64,000 bases of DNA from Microbacterium halotolerans. Lineage in GTDB: Bacteria > Actinomycetota > Actinomycetes > Actinomycetales > Microbacteriaceae. The notes below the pieces were generated by a model that saw only the letters and a list, made by a program, of their open reading frames with translations, ran no database searches and was not told the origin of the DNA. This document shows positions 31,351 to 41,176 of this stretch, piece by piece; the first letter of the stretch is position 1, and the number at the start of each line of letters is the position of its first letter. The stretch covers positions 1 to 64,000 of the forward strand of contig NZ_KZ984052.1 in the NCBI RefSeq assembly GCF_003569805.1, written 5' to 3'. The position numbers were made by a program, and so were the translations under genes.

Positions 31351-32913
31351 ATGGCTACCTTTGGCACGCTCTCCGACCGACTGACAGAGACCTTCCGCAA
31401 TCTGCGCACGAAGGGAAAGCTGTCGGCGGCCGACGTCGACGGCACCGTCCGCGAGATCCGGCGCGCGCTTCTCGACGCCGACGTGGCGCTCGAAGTGGTG
31501 AAGGCGTTCACCGCCAAGGTGCGCGAGCGCGCCCTCGGCGACGAGGTGAACCGCGCCCTGAACCCGGCGCAGCAGGTCGTGCAGATCGTCAACGAGGAGC
31601 TCGTGGCGATCCTCGGCGGCGAGCAGCGCCGACTGCAGTTCGCGAAGACGCCGCCGACCGTGATCATGCTCGCGGGTCTTCAGGGTTCGGGTAAGACCAC
31701 ATTCGCAGGCAAGCTCGCCAAGCAGCTGCAGAAGGAGGGTCACACGCCGCTCCTGGTCGCTGCCGACCTGCAGCGGCCGAACGCCGTGAACCAGCTCCAG
31801 GTTGTGGCCGAGCGGGCGGGTGCGGCCGTCTACGCGCCGTTCCCGGGCAACGGCGTCGGCGACCCGGTGAAAGCATCGCGCGACGGCGTCGAGCACGCCA
31901 AGCGCCAGCTGCACGACGTGGTCATCATCGACACCGCCGGACGTCTCGGCGTCGACGAAGAGCTGATGAAGCAGGCCGGTGACATTCGGAAGAAGACGCA
32001 GCCGGATGAGGTGCTGTTCGTCATCGACGCGATGATCGGTCAGGACGCCGTCAACACGGCGCGCGCCTTCCAGGAGGGCGTCGACTTCACGGGTGTGGTG
32101 CTGTCGAAGCTCGACGGCGACGCACGAGGGGGTGCCGCGCTGTCGGTCGCCTCGGTGACGGGGCGACCGATCATCTACGCGTCGACGGGTGAGAACCTCG
32201 AGGACCTCGAGGCCTTCCACCCCGACCGCATGGCGAGCCGCATCCTCGACCTCGGCGACATCCTCACCCTCATCGAGCAGGCCCAGGAGGCCTTCGACGA
32301 GGAGGAAGCCCAGAAGGTCGCCGAGAAGCTCGCCAAAGAGGCATTCACCCTCGACGACTTCCTGCAGCAGATGCAGCAGATGAAGAAGATGGGGTCGATG
32401 AAGAAGATGCTCGGCATGATGCCGGGCATGGGCGGGATGAAGGAGCAGCTCGAGAACTTCGACGAGCGCGAGATCGACCGCACCGAGGCGATCATCCGGT
32501 CGATGACTCCGGCCGAGCGCCACAACACGAAGATCCTGAACGGCTCGCGCCGTGCGCGCATCGCGCGAGGCTCGGGCATGACGGTCACCGACGTGAACTC
32601 GCTCGTGAACCGCTTCGAGCAGGCGGCGAAGATGATGAAGACCGTCGCCCGCGGCGGCACACCGAACATCCCGGGCATGGGCGCGATGCCGCCTGGCATG
32701 GGCAAGCCCGGAGCCAGCGCGAAGCGCGGCAAGAAGGGCAAGAAGGCCAAGGGCGGCTCGCGCTCGGGCAACCCCGCCAAGCGCGCGGCGGAGAACGCCG
32801 GCCTGTCCCACGAACCGCAGGCTCCGACTGGCTCAGGCTTCGGCCTGGCCGCCCCACAGGAGCCCAGCGAGAGCGATCTCGCCGAGATCCAGAAGCTGTT
32901 CGGCAAGAACTAG
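31351..32913 (+). CDS. ffh: Signal recognition particle protein Ffh
   Basis: GTPase subunit of the SRP that binds signal sequences and 4.5S RNA. 520 residues. NG domain with G1 GLQGSGKTT (109-117), DTAGR and TKLDGD equivalents (VLSKLDGDARGG). The M domain, from about 330, is rich in Met (MQQMQQMKKMGSMKKMLGMMPGMGGM) and has the SGSRRARIARGSG RNA-binding HTH. C-terminal Lys/Gly-rich tail. GGAGGCACC precedes the ATG, while a TAGAAT overlapping the TetR stop could be its -10. Partner of FtsY at 21316. Confidence 0.96.
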   Translation: MATFGTLSDRLTETFRNLRTKGKLSAADVDGTVREIRRALLDADVALEVVKAFTAKVRERALGDEVNRALNPAQQVVQIVNEELVAILGGEQRRLQFAKTPPTVIMLAGLQGSGKTTFAGKLAKQLQKEGHTPLLVAADLQRPNAVNQLQVVAERAGAAVYAPFPGNGVGDPVKASRDGVEHAKRQLHDVVIIDTAGRLGVDEELMKQAGDIRKKTQPDEVLFVIDAMIGQDAVNTARAFQEGVDFTGVVLSKLDGDARGGAALSVASVTGRPIIYASTGENLEDLEAFHPDRMASRILDLGDILTLIEQAQEAFDEEEAQKVAEKLAKEAFTLDDFLQQMQQMKKMGSMKKMLGMMPGMGGMKEQLENFDEREIDRTEAIIRSMTPAERHNTKILNGSRRARIARGSGMTVTDVNSLVNRFEQAAKMMKTVARGGTPNIPGMGAMPPGMGKPGASAKRGKKGKKAKGGSRSGNPAKRAAENAGLSHEPQAPTGSGFGLAAPQEPSESDLAEIQKLFGKN

Positions 32914-33171
32914 CCGGCGGTTCGGAGCGCACCTGGCCGTTCCGGTGCGGTGAAACGCCGCTTTCAAAGAACGATAGCGGCATGTCTTCGAACCTGAGAG
33001 GCGAGGCGCGGTGTCATGCTCGCGGCGGTGCGATAGCGTGCCCTCGTGTGATGAAACGATTCAATTGCGGTTCGGCTGACGCCGTGCCGCCGCATGATTC
33101 GACTCCGCAGCCGTGCAACGGCACCTGTGGATCATCACGCACGGGGGAACGGCTATCAACGGAGAATCGGC

Positions 33172-36150
33172 ATGACACAGGCGTCATCGACCCACAACGG
33201 GTCGTCCCGAAGCAACCACGGTCTGACGAGGAGACAGCTCTTCGGGCTGTCCGCCGCCGGCATCGCGGGGGCCATGCTCGTCGGCCCGCAGCAGGCGTCG
33301 GCATTCGGTCCGGCTGCGCATGCGGCCGCGGGCGAGAAGGCGGCGCCCGGGGCGCTGGACGGGTTCACGACACCGGGCACGGCTACCGCGCCGTGCTTCC
33401 GCTGGTGGTGGCCCAACGGCGAACTCGAACTCGAGCAGATCGCGCGCGAGGTCGAACAAGCGGCGAACAACGGCTTCCACGGGCTGGAGATCGCCAACGT
33501 GCACCACAGTGTTGCCGGGGATCTGCTCGACGTCGAGAACTTCGGCTGGGGCGGTGCGCACTGGGTGGCGGCGGTCGAGACGGCCCTCGAAGCGGGCAAG
33601 CGACACAACGTCGAGATCGACATCACGCTCGGGCCGTCCTGGCCTGCGGTGATTCCCGGGATCACGCCGCAGAGCGAGGCCGCACTGGTCGAGCTTGCGC
33701 ACGGCGCTGTCGACCTGGCGTCGGGGGAGCGATTCTCCGGTCCCCTGCCGGAGCCCGAGACCGAAGCACATCCGGGAGTCGAGGGTCGCACCCTGATCCG
33801 GGTTCAGGCCGCTCGCGTGATCGAGCGACCCGAGCGAAACGGCATCATGCTCGAGCACGCGTCACTGGTCGACCTGACCGAACGAGTCGTCGGCGAGTCC
33901 GTCGAGTGGACCGCACCCGATGACGGCTACGAATGGACGATGATCGCGTACTGGCAGCGCGGGCTCGGACAGCGGGCCGAAGCCGGCTCGCACACCGGTC
34001 CGGAGTCCTACGTCGTCGACCACTTCTCAATGGCGGGCGCGCAGGCGCTGATCGACTTCTGGGAAGAGAACATCCTCACACCTCGCATCGATCAGCTGCT
34101 GCGGGAGACGGGCGGAACGTTCTTCGAGGACTCCCTCGAGGTCGAGACGGACGCGACGATCTGGGCCCGCCAGGCGCAGGAGGAGTTCCGTACGCGGATC
34201 GGGTACTCGCTCACGCCCTTCCTCGCGGGCATTCTCGAGATCGACGAGAAGTACGTATACCAGTTCTCGGATGAAAAGGTCACACGCATCCGCGACGACT
34301 ACAACCAGGTGCTGAGCGATCTCTACTCGGAGTACCACCTCGTGCCCCTGCGCGACTGGTCGCACAGCCACGGCGTACAGTATCGCGTGCAGGCCTACGG
34401 TTTGGAGCAGGACTCACTCGATCAGGCGGGAATCGTCGACATCCCGGAGACGGAGTCCCTCGGGGCGAAGAATCTCGATGACCACCGCCTCCTCGCGAGC
34501 GGCCGCGACATCGGCGGTCGCACGATCCTGTCGAGCGAAACCGCGGCGTACCTGGGTAGGTCGTACGCCGTCACCTGGAACGAGGTGCTCAACACGATCG
34601 GTGAGACCTTCGTCGGCGGAGTCAACCAGACGGTGCTGCACGGCTTCTCCTACAAGGATGCGCCCAGTGCGGAGTGGCCCGGCTTCGCTGCCTTCACTCC
34701 CTACGCAGGTGGGACCTCCGTCGGCTATTCGGAGGCGTGGGGCCCGCGCATGCCCTCGTGGGGGCACATCGGGTCAGCCGCCGCGTACCTCGCGCGCACG
34801 CAGTGGGTGCTGCAGCAGGGAGTCCCGCAGTACGATGTCGCCTACTTTCGGCAGAAGGGGTGGGCCCAGACCGGGATCGGCGCTCCGTGGGGCACGAGCT
34901 CCGGCATCCCGACGGGATGGACACACGGCTTCCTCAACGGGACGAGCCTGTTCAAGGAGCGGTCGGTGCTCGACGACGGCGTCTTCGCGCCGGAAGGCGG
35001 CGCGTACCGGGCGTTCGTCGTCGACCACGATCGCTTCCGAGGCAATGAAGCGACCATGTCGCTCGACGCCGCGCGCAAGCTGCTCGAACTCGTGCAGGCA
35101 GGCCTGCCGGTCGTCTTCTTCGGGGATTGGACCGCTCCGGACGCGATCGGCAGGCGGCCGGACAACATCGACGTCGTCGTGCAGCAGCTGGTCGAGCACA
35201 TGCTCGAGTTCCCGAACGTGCGCAGCGCGGCAGCGAACGAGGAGATCGGCGAACGGCTCTCGGAGCTCGGCATCAGACCGCGCGTCAGTCATGCTTCGTC
35301 ATATCTGACGCACGTGCACCGGGTCGCGTCGGACATCGAGTACTACTACATCGCGAATGTACGGCACAATCCGCCCAAGGAGCCGGCGATGAGTCTCGAT
35401 CAGGACGTCCGTCTGACCAGGACACATCCCGGCGCTGTGCCCTACGTCCTCGATGCGTGGAACGGACGACGCGTCGAGCGACTCGCGGTCTACACCGAGA
35501 GCGGGCAGGACGTGACGGTGCGCGTGCGCCTTGAGCCGGGGCAGTCCACGATCATCGCATTCGCACCCGACGGCTGGGCGGGAACAGCCTCGCCGACCGC
35601 CGTCAGCGCGTCGACGTCGGTGCTCGGCGCCAGCCTGGGCAAGCGTGGCGAGGTGTACGTGCATGCCGAAGATGCGGGCGCGCTCGAGCTCGCCCTCGCC
35701 GGCGGGCAGACGGCGCAGGTGGATGTCCCCGCGGCGCCTGCGCCGATCGAGATCCGCGACTGGAACGTCACGGTGGAGGATTGGAAGCCGGGCGCCGGTC
35801 CGCTCGAGACGGTGAAGGAGCGGCATGCCCTGTCGCTCGATGGGCTCCTGCCGTGGACGCAGATCGCCGAGGTGGCGGATGCGTCGGGAATCGGCATATA
35901 CGACGGCGAGTTCCACATGGGCCGCGAATGGCGCAAGAAGTCCACGGGCGTGAGATTGTCGTTCGGCGAGGTGAACGACACGTTCTCGGTGTGGGTGAAC
36001 GGCACCTTCGTCGAGACGCGCGACTTGACGGACACGACGCTCGACATCAGCGATCACGTGCACGGAGGACGCAACACCGTCAAAGTCGAGGTGGCGACGC
36101 CGCTGAGCAATCGCATGCGCACAGTCAATGCCGATGTGTACGGGGGATGA
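33172..36150 (+). CDS. Secreted GH106-type glycoside hydrolase (alpha-L-rhamnosidase-like), probably frameshifted at the end
   Basis: 992 residues as read. A twin-arginine signal (TRRQLFGLSAAGIAGAMLVG, about 20-39, then ASA) marks Tat export. The catalytic part starts with CFRWWWPNGELELEQIAREVEQAANNGFHGLEIANV, typical of the GH106 rhamnosidase family; jelly-roll domains with WVNGTFVETRDLTDTTLDISDHV form the C-terminus. ATG 33172 has GGAGAATCGGC upstream. Odd: the frame stops (TGA 36148) just after NADVYGG at a run of five G, and the expected family terminus QDYGLLGPVVVSAYG follows immediately in another frame. One extra G restores it, so this is either a frameshift mutation or a base-call error. 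Substrate (rhamnosides of pectin or glycolipids) is inferred. Confidence 0.85.
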   Translation: MTQASSTHNGSSRSNHGLTRRQLFGLSAAGIAGAMLVGPQQASAFGPAAHAAAGEKAAPGALDGFTTPGTATAPCFRWWWPNGELELEQIAREVEQAANNGFHGLEIANVHHSVAGDLLDVENFGWGGAHWVAAVETALEAGKRHNVEIDITLGPSWPAVIPGITPQSEAALVELAHGAVDLASGERFSGPLPEPETEAHPGVEGRTLIRVQAARVIERPERNGIMLEHASLVDLTERVVGESVEWTAPDDGYEWTMIAYWQRGLGQRAEAGSHTGPESYVVDHFSMAGAQALIDFWEENILTPRIDQLLRETGGTFFEDSLEVETDATIWARQAQEEFRTRIGYSLTPFLAGILEIDEKYVYQFSDEKVTRIRDDYNQVLSDLYSEYHLVPLRDWSHSHGVQYRVQAYGLEQDSLDQAGIVDIPETESLGAKNLDDHRLLASGRDIGGRTILSSETAAYLGRSYAVTWNEVLNTIGETFVGGVNQTVLHGFSYKDAPSAEWPGFAAFTPYAGGTSVGYSEAWGPRMPSWGHIGSAAAYLARTQWVLQQGVPQYDVAYFRQKGWAQTGIGAPWGTSSGIPTGWTHGFLNGTSLFKERSVLDDGVFAPEGGAYRAFVVDHDRFRGNEATMSLDAARKLLELVQAGLPVVFFGDWTAPDAIGRRPDNIDVVVQQLVEHMLEFPNVRSAAANEEIGERLSELGIRPRVSHASSYLTHVHRVASDIEYYYIANVRHNPPKEPAMSLDQDVRLTRTHPGAVPYVLDAWNGRRVERLAVYTESGQDVTVRVRLEPGQSTIIAFAPDGWAGTASPTAVSASTSVLGASLGKRGEVYVHAEDAGALELALAGGQTAQVDVPAAPAPIEIRDWNVTVEDWKPGAGPLETVKERHALSLDGLLPWTQIAEVADASGIGIYDGEFHMGREWRKKSTGVRLSFGEVNDTFSVWVNGTFVETRDLTDTTLDISDHVHGGRNTVKVEVATPLSNRMRTVNADVYGG

Positions 36151-36203
36151 AGAAGCAAGACTACGGCCTGCTCGGTCCTGTCGTCGTGAGCGCCTACGGG
36201 AAG
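36142..36203 (+). other. Displaced C-terminus of the GH106 gene
   Basis: From the G5 run (36142-36146) the frame beginning ATGAAGAAG at 36147 encodes MKKQDYGLLGPVVVSAYG, the usual end of this family. The restored frame has no stop until 36344 and would run through the terminator hairpin, so a second change may be present. Confidence 0.6.
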
Positions 36204-36230
36204 GCGAAGGTGGCATGGCGACGAAGCGCG

Positions 36231-36269
36231 AGATCGCCCCCGGCGCGGAGAAGAGGCTGGGGGCGATCT
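36231..36269. terminator. Bidirectional hairpin between convergent genes
   Basis: AGATCGCCCCC (36231-36241) and GGGGGCGATCT (36259-36269) form a perfect 11-bp stem with a 17-nt loop. It lies between the GH106 stop and the end of the convergent hydrolase gene. Confidence 0.6.
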
Positions 36270-36285
36270 GTGTTCGTGCTCCGGG

Positions 36286-38130
36286 TCAGTACGTCATCAC
36301 GAGTGAGTTCGATACGGACACGATCGACACGACCACGGCGTTGAGGATGCCTGCGATGTACGGGTTGTTCGTCTCGCGGTAGATCTTGCGCGAGACGACG
36401 GCCGTGAACGCCAGGATCACCACGACAGGGAACAGCCAGATGCTGTAGATGCCGCCGAAGCCGGGCACGAGGTCGCCCGTCACCCAGAAGGTGAAGTACT
36501 GCAGCAGCACGAGCACGATCGGGCCGAGCGAGTTGAACAGCGCGAGAACTGCGGTGTTGACCCACTCAGCCGAGCCGAGCCGGACGCGGTTGAACACGTT
36601 GATCGACACGGAGTTCGCGACGAAGTAGATCAGGAACAGCGGCAGCAAGAACAGGCCGTACCAGATCTTGTCCTGCGGGAACGCCTTCACCGCGATCACC
36701 CAGAAGCGGAAGTCGGTCTTGAAGAAGTAGTCAGTCAGGAAGACGAGCATGAACGACGCGCTCGTCGCCACGGCGACCAGCCCGACGCTCTGCAGCAGCC
36801 GCTTCCAACCGGGCCACAGACCGAGATCGGTCGGGCGATGGCCCGCCTTGCGGCCGAACAGCAGATACGACAGCGCCATGATCACGACGGCCGTCGCGCC
36901 GTTGATCGCGGCCCACAGCGCGATGAAGAACACCGAACCGGTGGGCACCGGATTGGGAACCGCGTTGTGCACGATGCCCGTCACCCAGGCCTGCTGACTG
37001 AGCCAGACATAGGACAGCGCCGAGACAGCGGCCGATACGACTAGGCCGCCCCAGAACCAGGCCAGGTCCTTACCCGTCGCGCGTTCGGGAGCGGCGACGT
37101 CTGCGCGAAGATCGCGGAAGGCGCGCGTGAAGAGCAGCTCGCGCGTGAAGGTGACCAGGAACATGCCGAAGCCGATCAGCCCGATCGCAGTGAAGATCTC
37201 CTTCCACTGCCACACCTGCGAACCCGGTGCGATGTCGACCGGCGCGTCGAGCGTGGCGTCGAAGAAGTCGAGCACCTCGCCCGTCGTGTGCGCCGACTGC
37301 GGACCCCACGGGTGCGTCTGCGCCGGCGTGGTCAGGTAGCGCACCGCGTCTTCGCCGTCGACCACCTGCGTGTAGTACTCGTCGGTCACGCGCTCGTCGA
37401 GGTCGGCCGGGTCTGTACCGAAGTGCAGGAACGACTGGGCGCTCGGCGTTCCGGCGAACTCGCGCGGCGGCGTGGCCGTCGTGCCGTCAGCGTTGTAGGA
37501 GCGGAAGAAGAACTCGTCGTACTGGTCGGCGACCAGGCCCACGTCGCGCGAGCCGTAGATGTTCGTGTAGGCGCCTTCGTCGTCGGTGTAGAACGCCTCG
37601 TTGTCGACCAGCATCACCGACGAGATGAGCTGCGTGTCAGCGGCGTTGTCGAGCTGCACCGAGAAGTTCGCCGCGCGGGCGCCGTTCGAGTGGCCTTCGA
37701 CGCCGATGCGGTCGGTGTCGACGTACGGCAGATCGGCGATGAGCTTCACTGCGTCGTACATTCCGGTGCCGCCGACCTCGAGCTGGTCGTAGGGGAGCGG
37801 GTCCGAGTTGCCGTGGCCGTACATGTCGATCGACAGCACGACGAATCCGCGCCGAGCCAGCTCCACGTAGTTCGCGGTCTGCATCTCTCGGTTGTTCCAC
37901 CAGCCGTGGCTGACCACTACGGCGGGCGCCGGGGAATCGGCGGTGGCGTTCTCAGGGACGAGCAGCAGCGCGTTCATCGAACGCCCCGAACTCGTCTCCC
38001 AGCTCAGGTCCTTGACCTCGGTCGATCCGGCACCGGTCTGCACGATCGCGGCGCCGAGCGCCGAGATCAGTGCGAGCAGCAGTGATATGACGACCAGCAC
38101 GTTGTTGCGCCGGCGTGACGTCGTTGTCAT
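36286..38130 (-). CDS. Membrane-anchored alpha/beta hydrolase
   Basis: 614 residues in two parts. The N-terminal helix (10-30) is followed by an extracytoplasmic alpha/beta-hydrolase domain with SHGWW oxyanion loop (74-78) and nucleophile elbow GHSNG (146-150, Ser148). The C-terminal half (about 310-610) has about seven membrane helices with no recognised motif. The fold suggests an esterase, lipase or peptidase facing outward; substrate unknown. AAGGAG lies upstream of ATG 38130. Neighbouring GH106 gene is convergent, so a shared role in surface glycan or lipid metabolism is only a guess. Confidence 0.8.
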   Translation of the reverse strand: MTTTSRRRNNVLVVISLLLALISALGAAIVQTGAGSTEVKDLSWETSSGRSMNALLLVPENATADSPAPAVVVSHGWWNNREMQTANYVELARRGFVVLSIDMYGHGNSDPLPYDQLEVGGTGMYDAVKLIADLPYVDTDRIGVEGHSNGARAANFSVQLDNAADTQLISSVMLVDNEAFYTDDEGAYTNIYGSRDVGLVADQYDEFFFRSYNADGTTATPPREFAGTPSAQSFLHFGTDPADLDERVTDEYYTQVVDGEDAVRYLTTPAQTHPWGPQSAHTTGEVLDFFDATLDAPVDIAPGSQVWQWKEIFTAIGLIGFGMFLVTFTRELLFTRAFRDLRADVAAPERATGKDLAWFWGGLVVSAAVSALSYVWLSQQAWVTGIVHNAVPNPVPTGSVFFIALWAAINGATAVVIMALSYLLFGRKAGHRPTDLGLWPGWKRLLQSVGLVAVATSASFMLVFLTDYFFKTDFRFWVIAVKAFPQDKIWYGLFLLPLFLIYFVANSVSINVFNRVRLGSAEWVNTAVLALFNSLGPIVLVLLQYFTFWVTGDLVPGFGGIYSIWLFPVVVILAFTAVVSRKIYRETNNPYIAGILNAVVVSIVSVSNSLVMTY

Positions 38131-38304
38131 GTGAAGTGACTCCTTGTGTTCTCTTGTGCAGGGACGCAGGCATGTCGGTGCCCGCGCCGAACCGCCCGCT
38201 CGAGGCGGGCGGAGGTCGGGTGCGTCAGCCGTTCAGGTGCGGCGGATCTACCGGAGACGTCGCCGGAGAGTCGATTGCCGGCACCGGGACGGTTGCGGGC
38301 GCTC

Positions 38305-40014
38305 TCATGCGCCGAGCTCGGCGACGTCGAGAGCGACGTCGTGCTCATCGCGAAGCAGTTCGATCGTCGCGGCGAGCTCCTGGTCACGACGATCGGTGCT
38401 CCAACCGGCTGCGGCGGCCAACGCGTCGGCCACCGTGCGGAGCGTGTCGATGTCGGCGCGGCCGGTGAAGGCGAGCGAGGTGCGGCGCAGGATGACATCA
38501 GCAAGGTGCACGACGTGCTCGTCGCGCACCATCCATTCCAGCTCACGGGTGGAGAGTTCGCCGCCGAGGATGAGCTCGTCGTCTCCGGACTGCAGGTGCT
38601 CCCACACCTGCACGGCGCGCGTGCCGTAGCGCTCGAACAGCAGCCTGGTGCGTGCGTCGTCTGCGTCCAGCTTCTCCCGCAGCCACACGGTGACGTCTCC
38701 CGGTGTCTCGGGGTAGTCGCGGCCGCCGCCGATCGTCAGACCGCGCGTGCTGACCGTGCGCGGCGCCTTCAACATGTAGAGCACCTTGTCGGCCAGCGTC
38801 TCGCCGAGGGCGCGGAACGTGGTCCACTTGCCGCCGACCACGCTGATGACCGGGGTGCCGTCGAGTTCGGTCGTGGCGAGGTGGTAGTCGCGCGAGATCT
38901 GCCCGGTGCTGGACGCGTCGCTGCGGGGCAGGGGCCTGATGCCGCTGAACTTGTACACGATCTGCTCGCGCGAGACCGCGATGTCGGGGTACACGTCGGA
39001 GATCAGATCGAGGAAGTAGTCGACCTCGCTCTCGGTGCACCGGATGGGCTGACTCGGGTCGGCCGGGATGTCGGTCGTGCCGACCATCGCCCTGCTCTTG
39101 AGTGGGTAGATGAGCACGACGCGGCCGTCCTCGTGTTCGAAGAAGATCTCGCGCCCGCCGGTGGCGGCGACGAGATCGGGATTGTCGAGCACGATGTGTG
39201 AGCCCTTCGTGCCGCCCATGTACGCGGTGGCGCTGCCGAGTGCCTCGTTCGTGAGATCCGTCCACGGGCCGGACGCGTTGACCACGACATCCGGCGCGAA
39301 GTCGAACTCGTCGCCCGTAGCGTTGTCGCGCAGGGTGATGCTCCGGCCGTTCCGGCCGACCGCCTCGACGTAGTTGACGGCCCGTCCGCCTGCACGCACG
39401 CCGTCGCCGAGCACGTCGAGCGCCAGGCGCTCAGGGTCGTGCATGGACGCATCGAAGTAGGTCGCTGTGTACTTGACGTTCTTGTTCAGCCGGGGCAGCT
39501 GCTCCAGTGTGCGCTTGCGCCCATGGAAGCGGTGCCACGGCGTGGAGCGACCAGCCGTGGCGAACAGGTCGTACATGACGAGCCCCGCCTTGATGATCAG
39601 CGCCCCGCGCTCGGCAGGCTTGCCCTGTCGCTGGAACAGGAACTTCATCGGGGCGTTGAGCAGACCGGAGAAGAACGAGTACATCGGAATGGTCGTCTTC
39701 AGCGGCTTGACGTAGTGGGGAGCGGTCGCGAGCAGATCGTTGCGCTCGCGGACCGACTCCTGCACGAGACGGAACTCACCGTTCTCGAGGTACCGGATGC
39801 CGCCGTGCACCATGTGGCTCGACGCGCTGCTCGCGCCGGACGCGAAGTCACCGCGCTCGACGAGCACGACGTCGATGCCCTGCAGCGCGAGATCGCGGAA
39901 CGTCGCGATGCCGTTGATGCCGCCGCCGATGATGAGCACCTGGGCCTTGCCAGTCTCGCGGATCGAGGCGATGGCCTCATCGCGAACGGCGGAGTGCGAC
40001 TGCGGCGTGCTCAT
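38305..40014 (-). CDS. glpD: Aerobic glycerol-3-phosphate dehydrogenase GlpD
   Basis: FAD-dependent, membrane-associated enzyme oxidising glycerol-3-phosphate to dihydroxyacetone phosphate with electrons to quinone. 569 residues. The FAD-binding VLIIGGGINGIATFRDLALQG (about 26-46) and the second FAD/G3P regions (SSHMVHGGIRYLE, FSGIRPLPRSDASSTGQISRDY, GGKWTTFRALGE) are typical. ATG 40014 with GAAGGAGCACC upstream. Divergent from the SorC-type regulator gene, with a shared palindrome between them, and functionally paired with glpK at 41304. Confidence 0.96.
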   Translation of the reverse strand: MSTPQSHSAVRDEAIASIRETGKAQVLIIGGGINGIATFRDLALQGIDVVLVERGDFASGASSASSHMVHGGIRYLENGEFRLVQESVRERNDLLATAPHYVKPLKTTIPMYSFFSGLLNAPMKFLFQRQGKPAERGALIIKAGLVMYDLFATAGRSTPWHRFHGRKRTLEQLPRLNKNVKYTATYFDASMHDPERLALDVLGDGVRAGGRAVNYVEAVGRNGRSITLRDNATGDEFDFAPDVVVNASGPWTDLTNEALGSATAYMGGTKGSHIVLDNPDLVAATGGREIFFEHEDGRVVLIYPLKSRAMVGTTDIPADPSQPIRCTESEVDYFLDLISDVYPDIAVSREQIVYKFSGIRPLPRSDASSTGQISRDYHLATTELDGTPVISVVGGKWTTFRALGETLADKVLYMLKAPRTVSTRGLTIGGGRDYPETPGDVTVWLREKLDADDARTRLLFERYGTRAVQVWEHLQSGDDELILGGELSTRELEWMVRDEHVVHLADVILRRTSLAFTGRADIDTLRTVADALAAAAGWSTDRRDQELAATIELLRDEHDVALDVAELGA

Positions 40015-40103
40015 GGTGCTCCTTCTCAAAGCGCGGATGCGACTGCTCCCAACAGCGGGATCACGACTAGGCTGAAACTACTGGGACGGATGCGCAAATC
40101 TCC

Positions 40104-40117
40104 TGCACGAACGTGCA
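40104..40117. promoter_or_regulatory. Palindrome TGCACGAACGTGCA, glp operator
   Basis: TGCACG-aa-CGTGCA lies between glpD and the SorC-type gene, downstream of a TAGGCT -10 (40068-40073) for the latter. The same core GCACGTTCGTGC occurs before glpK at 41177. Confidence 0.65.
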
Positions 40118-40142
40118 GCGGGTCGCGGAGAAGGGGACAGGG

Positions 40143-41162
40143 ATGGCATACCGCGACGATTCCGGTGAGAATGCGGCCAAGCGGTCGGAGCAGATGGACA
40201 CGGGCGGGCACAGCGCGGATGCGAAGCTGGAGCGCGCATTGACAGCTGCTCAGCTCTACTACATGCAGGACCTCACGATGGACGCGATCGCCCGTGAGCT
40301 GCGGACCTCGCGCTCATCCGTCTCGCGCCTGATCAGCCACGCACGAGAGACGGGCCTCGTCGACATCCGGATCCGCTCGCCCCTCGAGCACGGTGCAGGG
40401 CTCGAACAGGAGCTCCGCGAGCGCTACGGCGTCTCCGCGCACGTCGTGCCGGTCGGCGACGGCGTGAGCCAGGTGGATCGTCTGGAGCGCGTCGCCATGA
40501 CCGCGGCGAAGCTCATCGCACAGTTCGTCGACTCGAACATGTCGATCGGCGTGGCGTGGGGATCGACCATCGGCGCGATCAGCAGGCACCTGCCGTCGCG
40601 CGACACGCACGGCACGAAGGTCGTGCAGCTGAACGGGGCGGGCAACACGCTGACCAGCGGAATCGAATACGCCAGCGAGATCCTCGACCGGTTCGGGCAG
40701 GCCTTCCGAGCGGACGTGCAGCAGTTCCCCGTGCCGGCTTTCTTCGATGATCCCGCCACGAAGAACGCCATGTGGCGCGAGCGCAGCACGCGCCGGATGC
40801 TCGCAGCGCAGGATCGCATAGACATCGCCATCTTCGGCCTCGGCTCACCCTTCGCCGAGGTGCCGAGTCGCGTGTACATCGGCGGGTACCTCGACAAGCG
40901 CGACTACCAGACGCTGCGCGATGACGGCGCCGTCGGCGACGTGGCGACGGTGTTCTTCCGCCGCGACGGCTCATGGCGAGACGTCGCACTGAATGCGCGG
41001 GCGACGGGACCGGGCATCGATCGGCTCCGTCGCGTTCCTCGGCGCATCTGCGTCGTGTCCGGCATGCCGAAGCTGCACGCTACGCGCGGCGCGCTCACGG
41101 CGAAGGCCGTCACCGATCTCGTGCTCGACGAGGAGCTCGCCCAGGGCCTGCTGGCGGTCTGA
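40143..41162 (+). CDS. SorC-family transcriptional regulator of glycerol genes
   Basis: 339 residues. HTH at about 45-66 (TMDAIARELRTSRSSVSRLISHA), then a SorC-type sugar-phosphate-binding domain with MSIGVAWGSTIGAISRHLP, VVQLNGAG and the DIAIFGLGSPF segment (GxG). Controlled sugars are usually phosphorylated; glycerol-3-phosphate fits the position between glpD and glpK. ATG 40143 with AAGGGGACAGGG in front is chosen; a GTG 10 codons earlier is possible. The shared GCACGWWCGTGC palindromes suggest it regulates itself, glpD and glpK. Confidence 0.88.
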   Translation: MAYRDDSGENAAKRSEQMDTGGHSADAKLERALTAAQLYYMQDLTMDAIARELRTSRSSVSRLISHARETGLVDIRIRSPLEHGAGLEQELRERYGVSAHVVPVGDGVSQVDRLERVAMTAAKLIAQFVDSNMSIGVAWGSTIGAISRHLPSRDTHGTKVVQLNGAGNTLTSGIEYASEILDRFGQAFRADVQQFPVPAFFDDPATKNAMWRERSTRRMLAAQDRIDIAIFGLGSPFAEVPSRVYIGGYLDKRDYQTLRDDGAVGDVATVFFRRDGSWRDVALNARATGPGIDRLRRVPRRICVVSGMPKLHATRGALTAKAVTDLVLDEELAQGLLAV

Positions 41163-41176
41163 CGAGCCTTGTCTCG

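Noticed and set aside
31252..32811. 519-codon frame antisense to ffh
   Set aside because: No motif, Leu/Arg/His-rich; ffh on the plus strand is beyond doubt.
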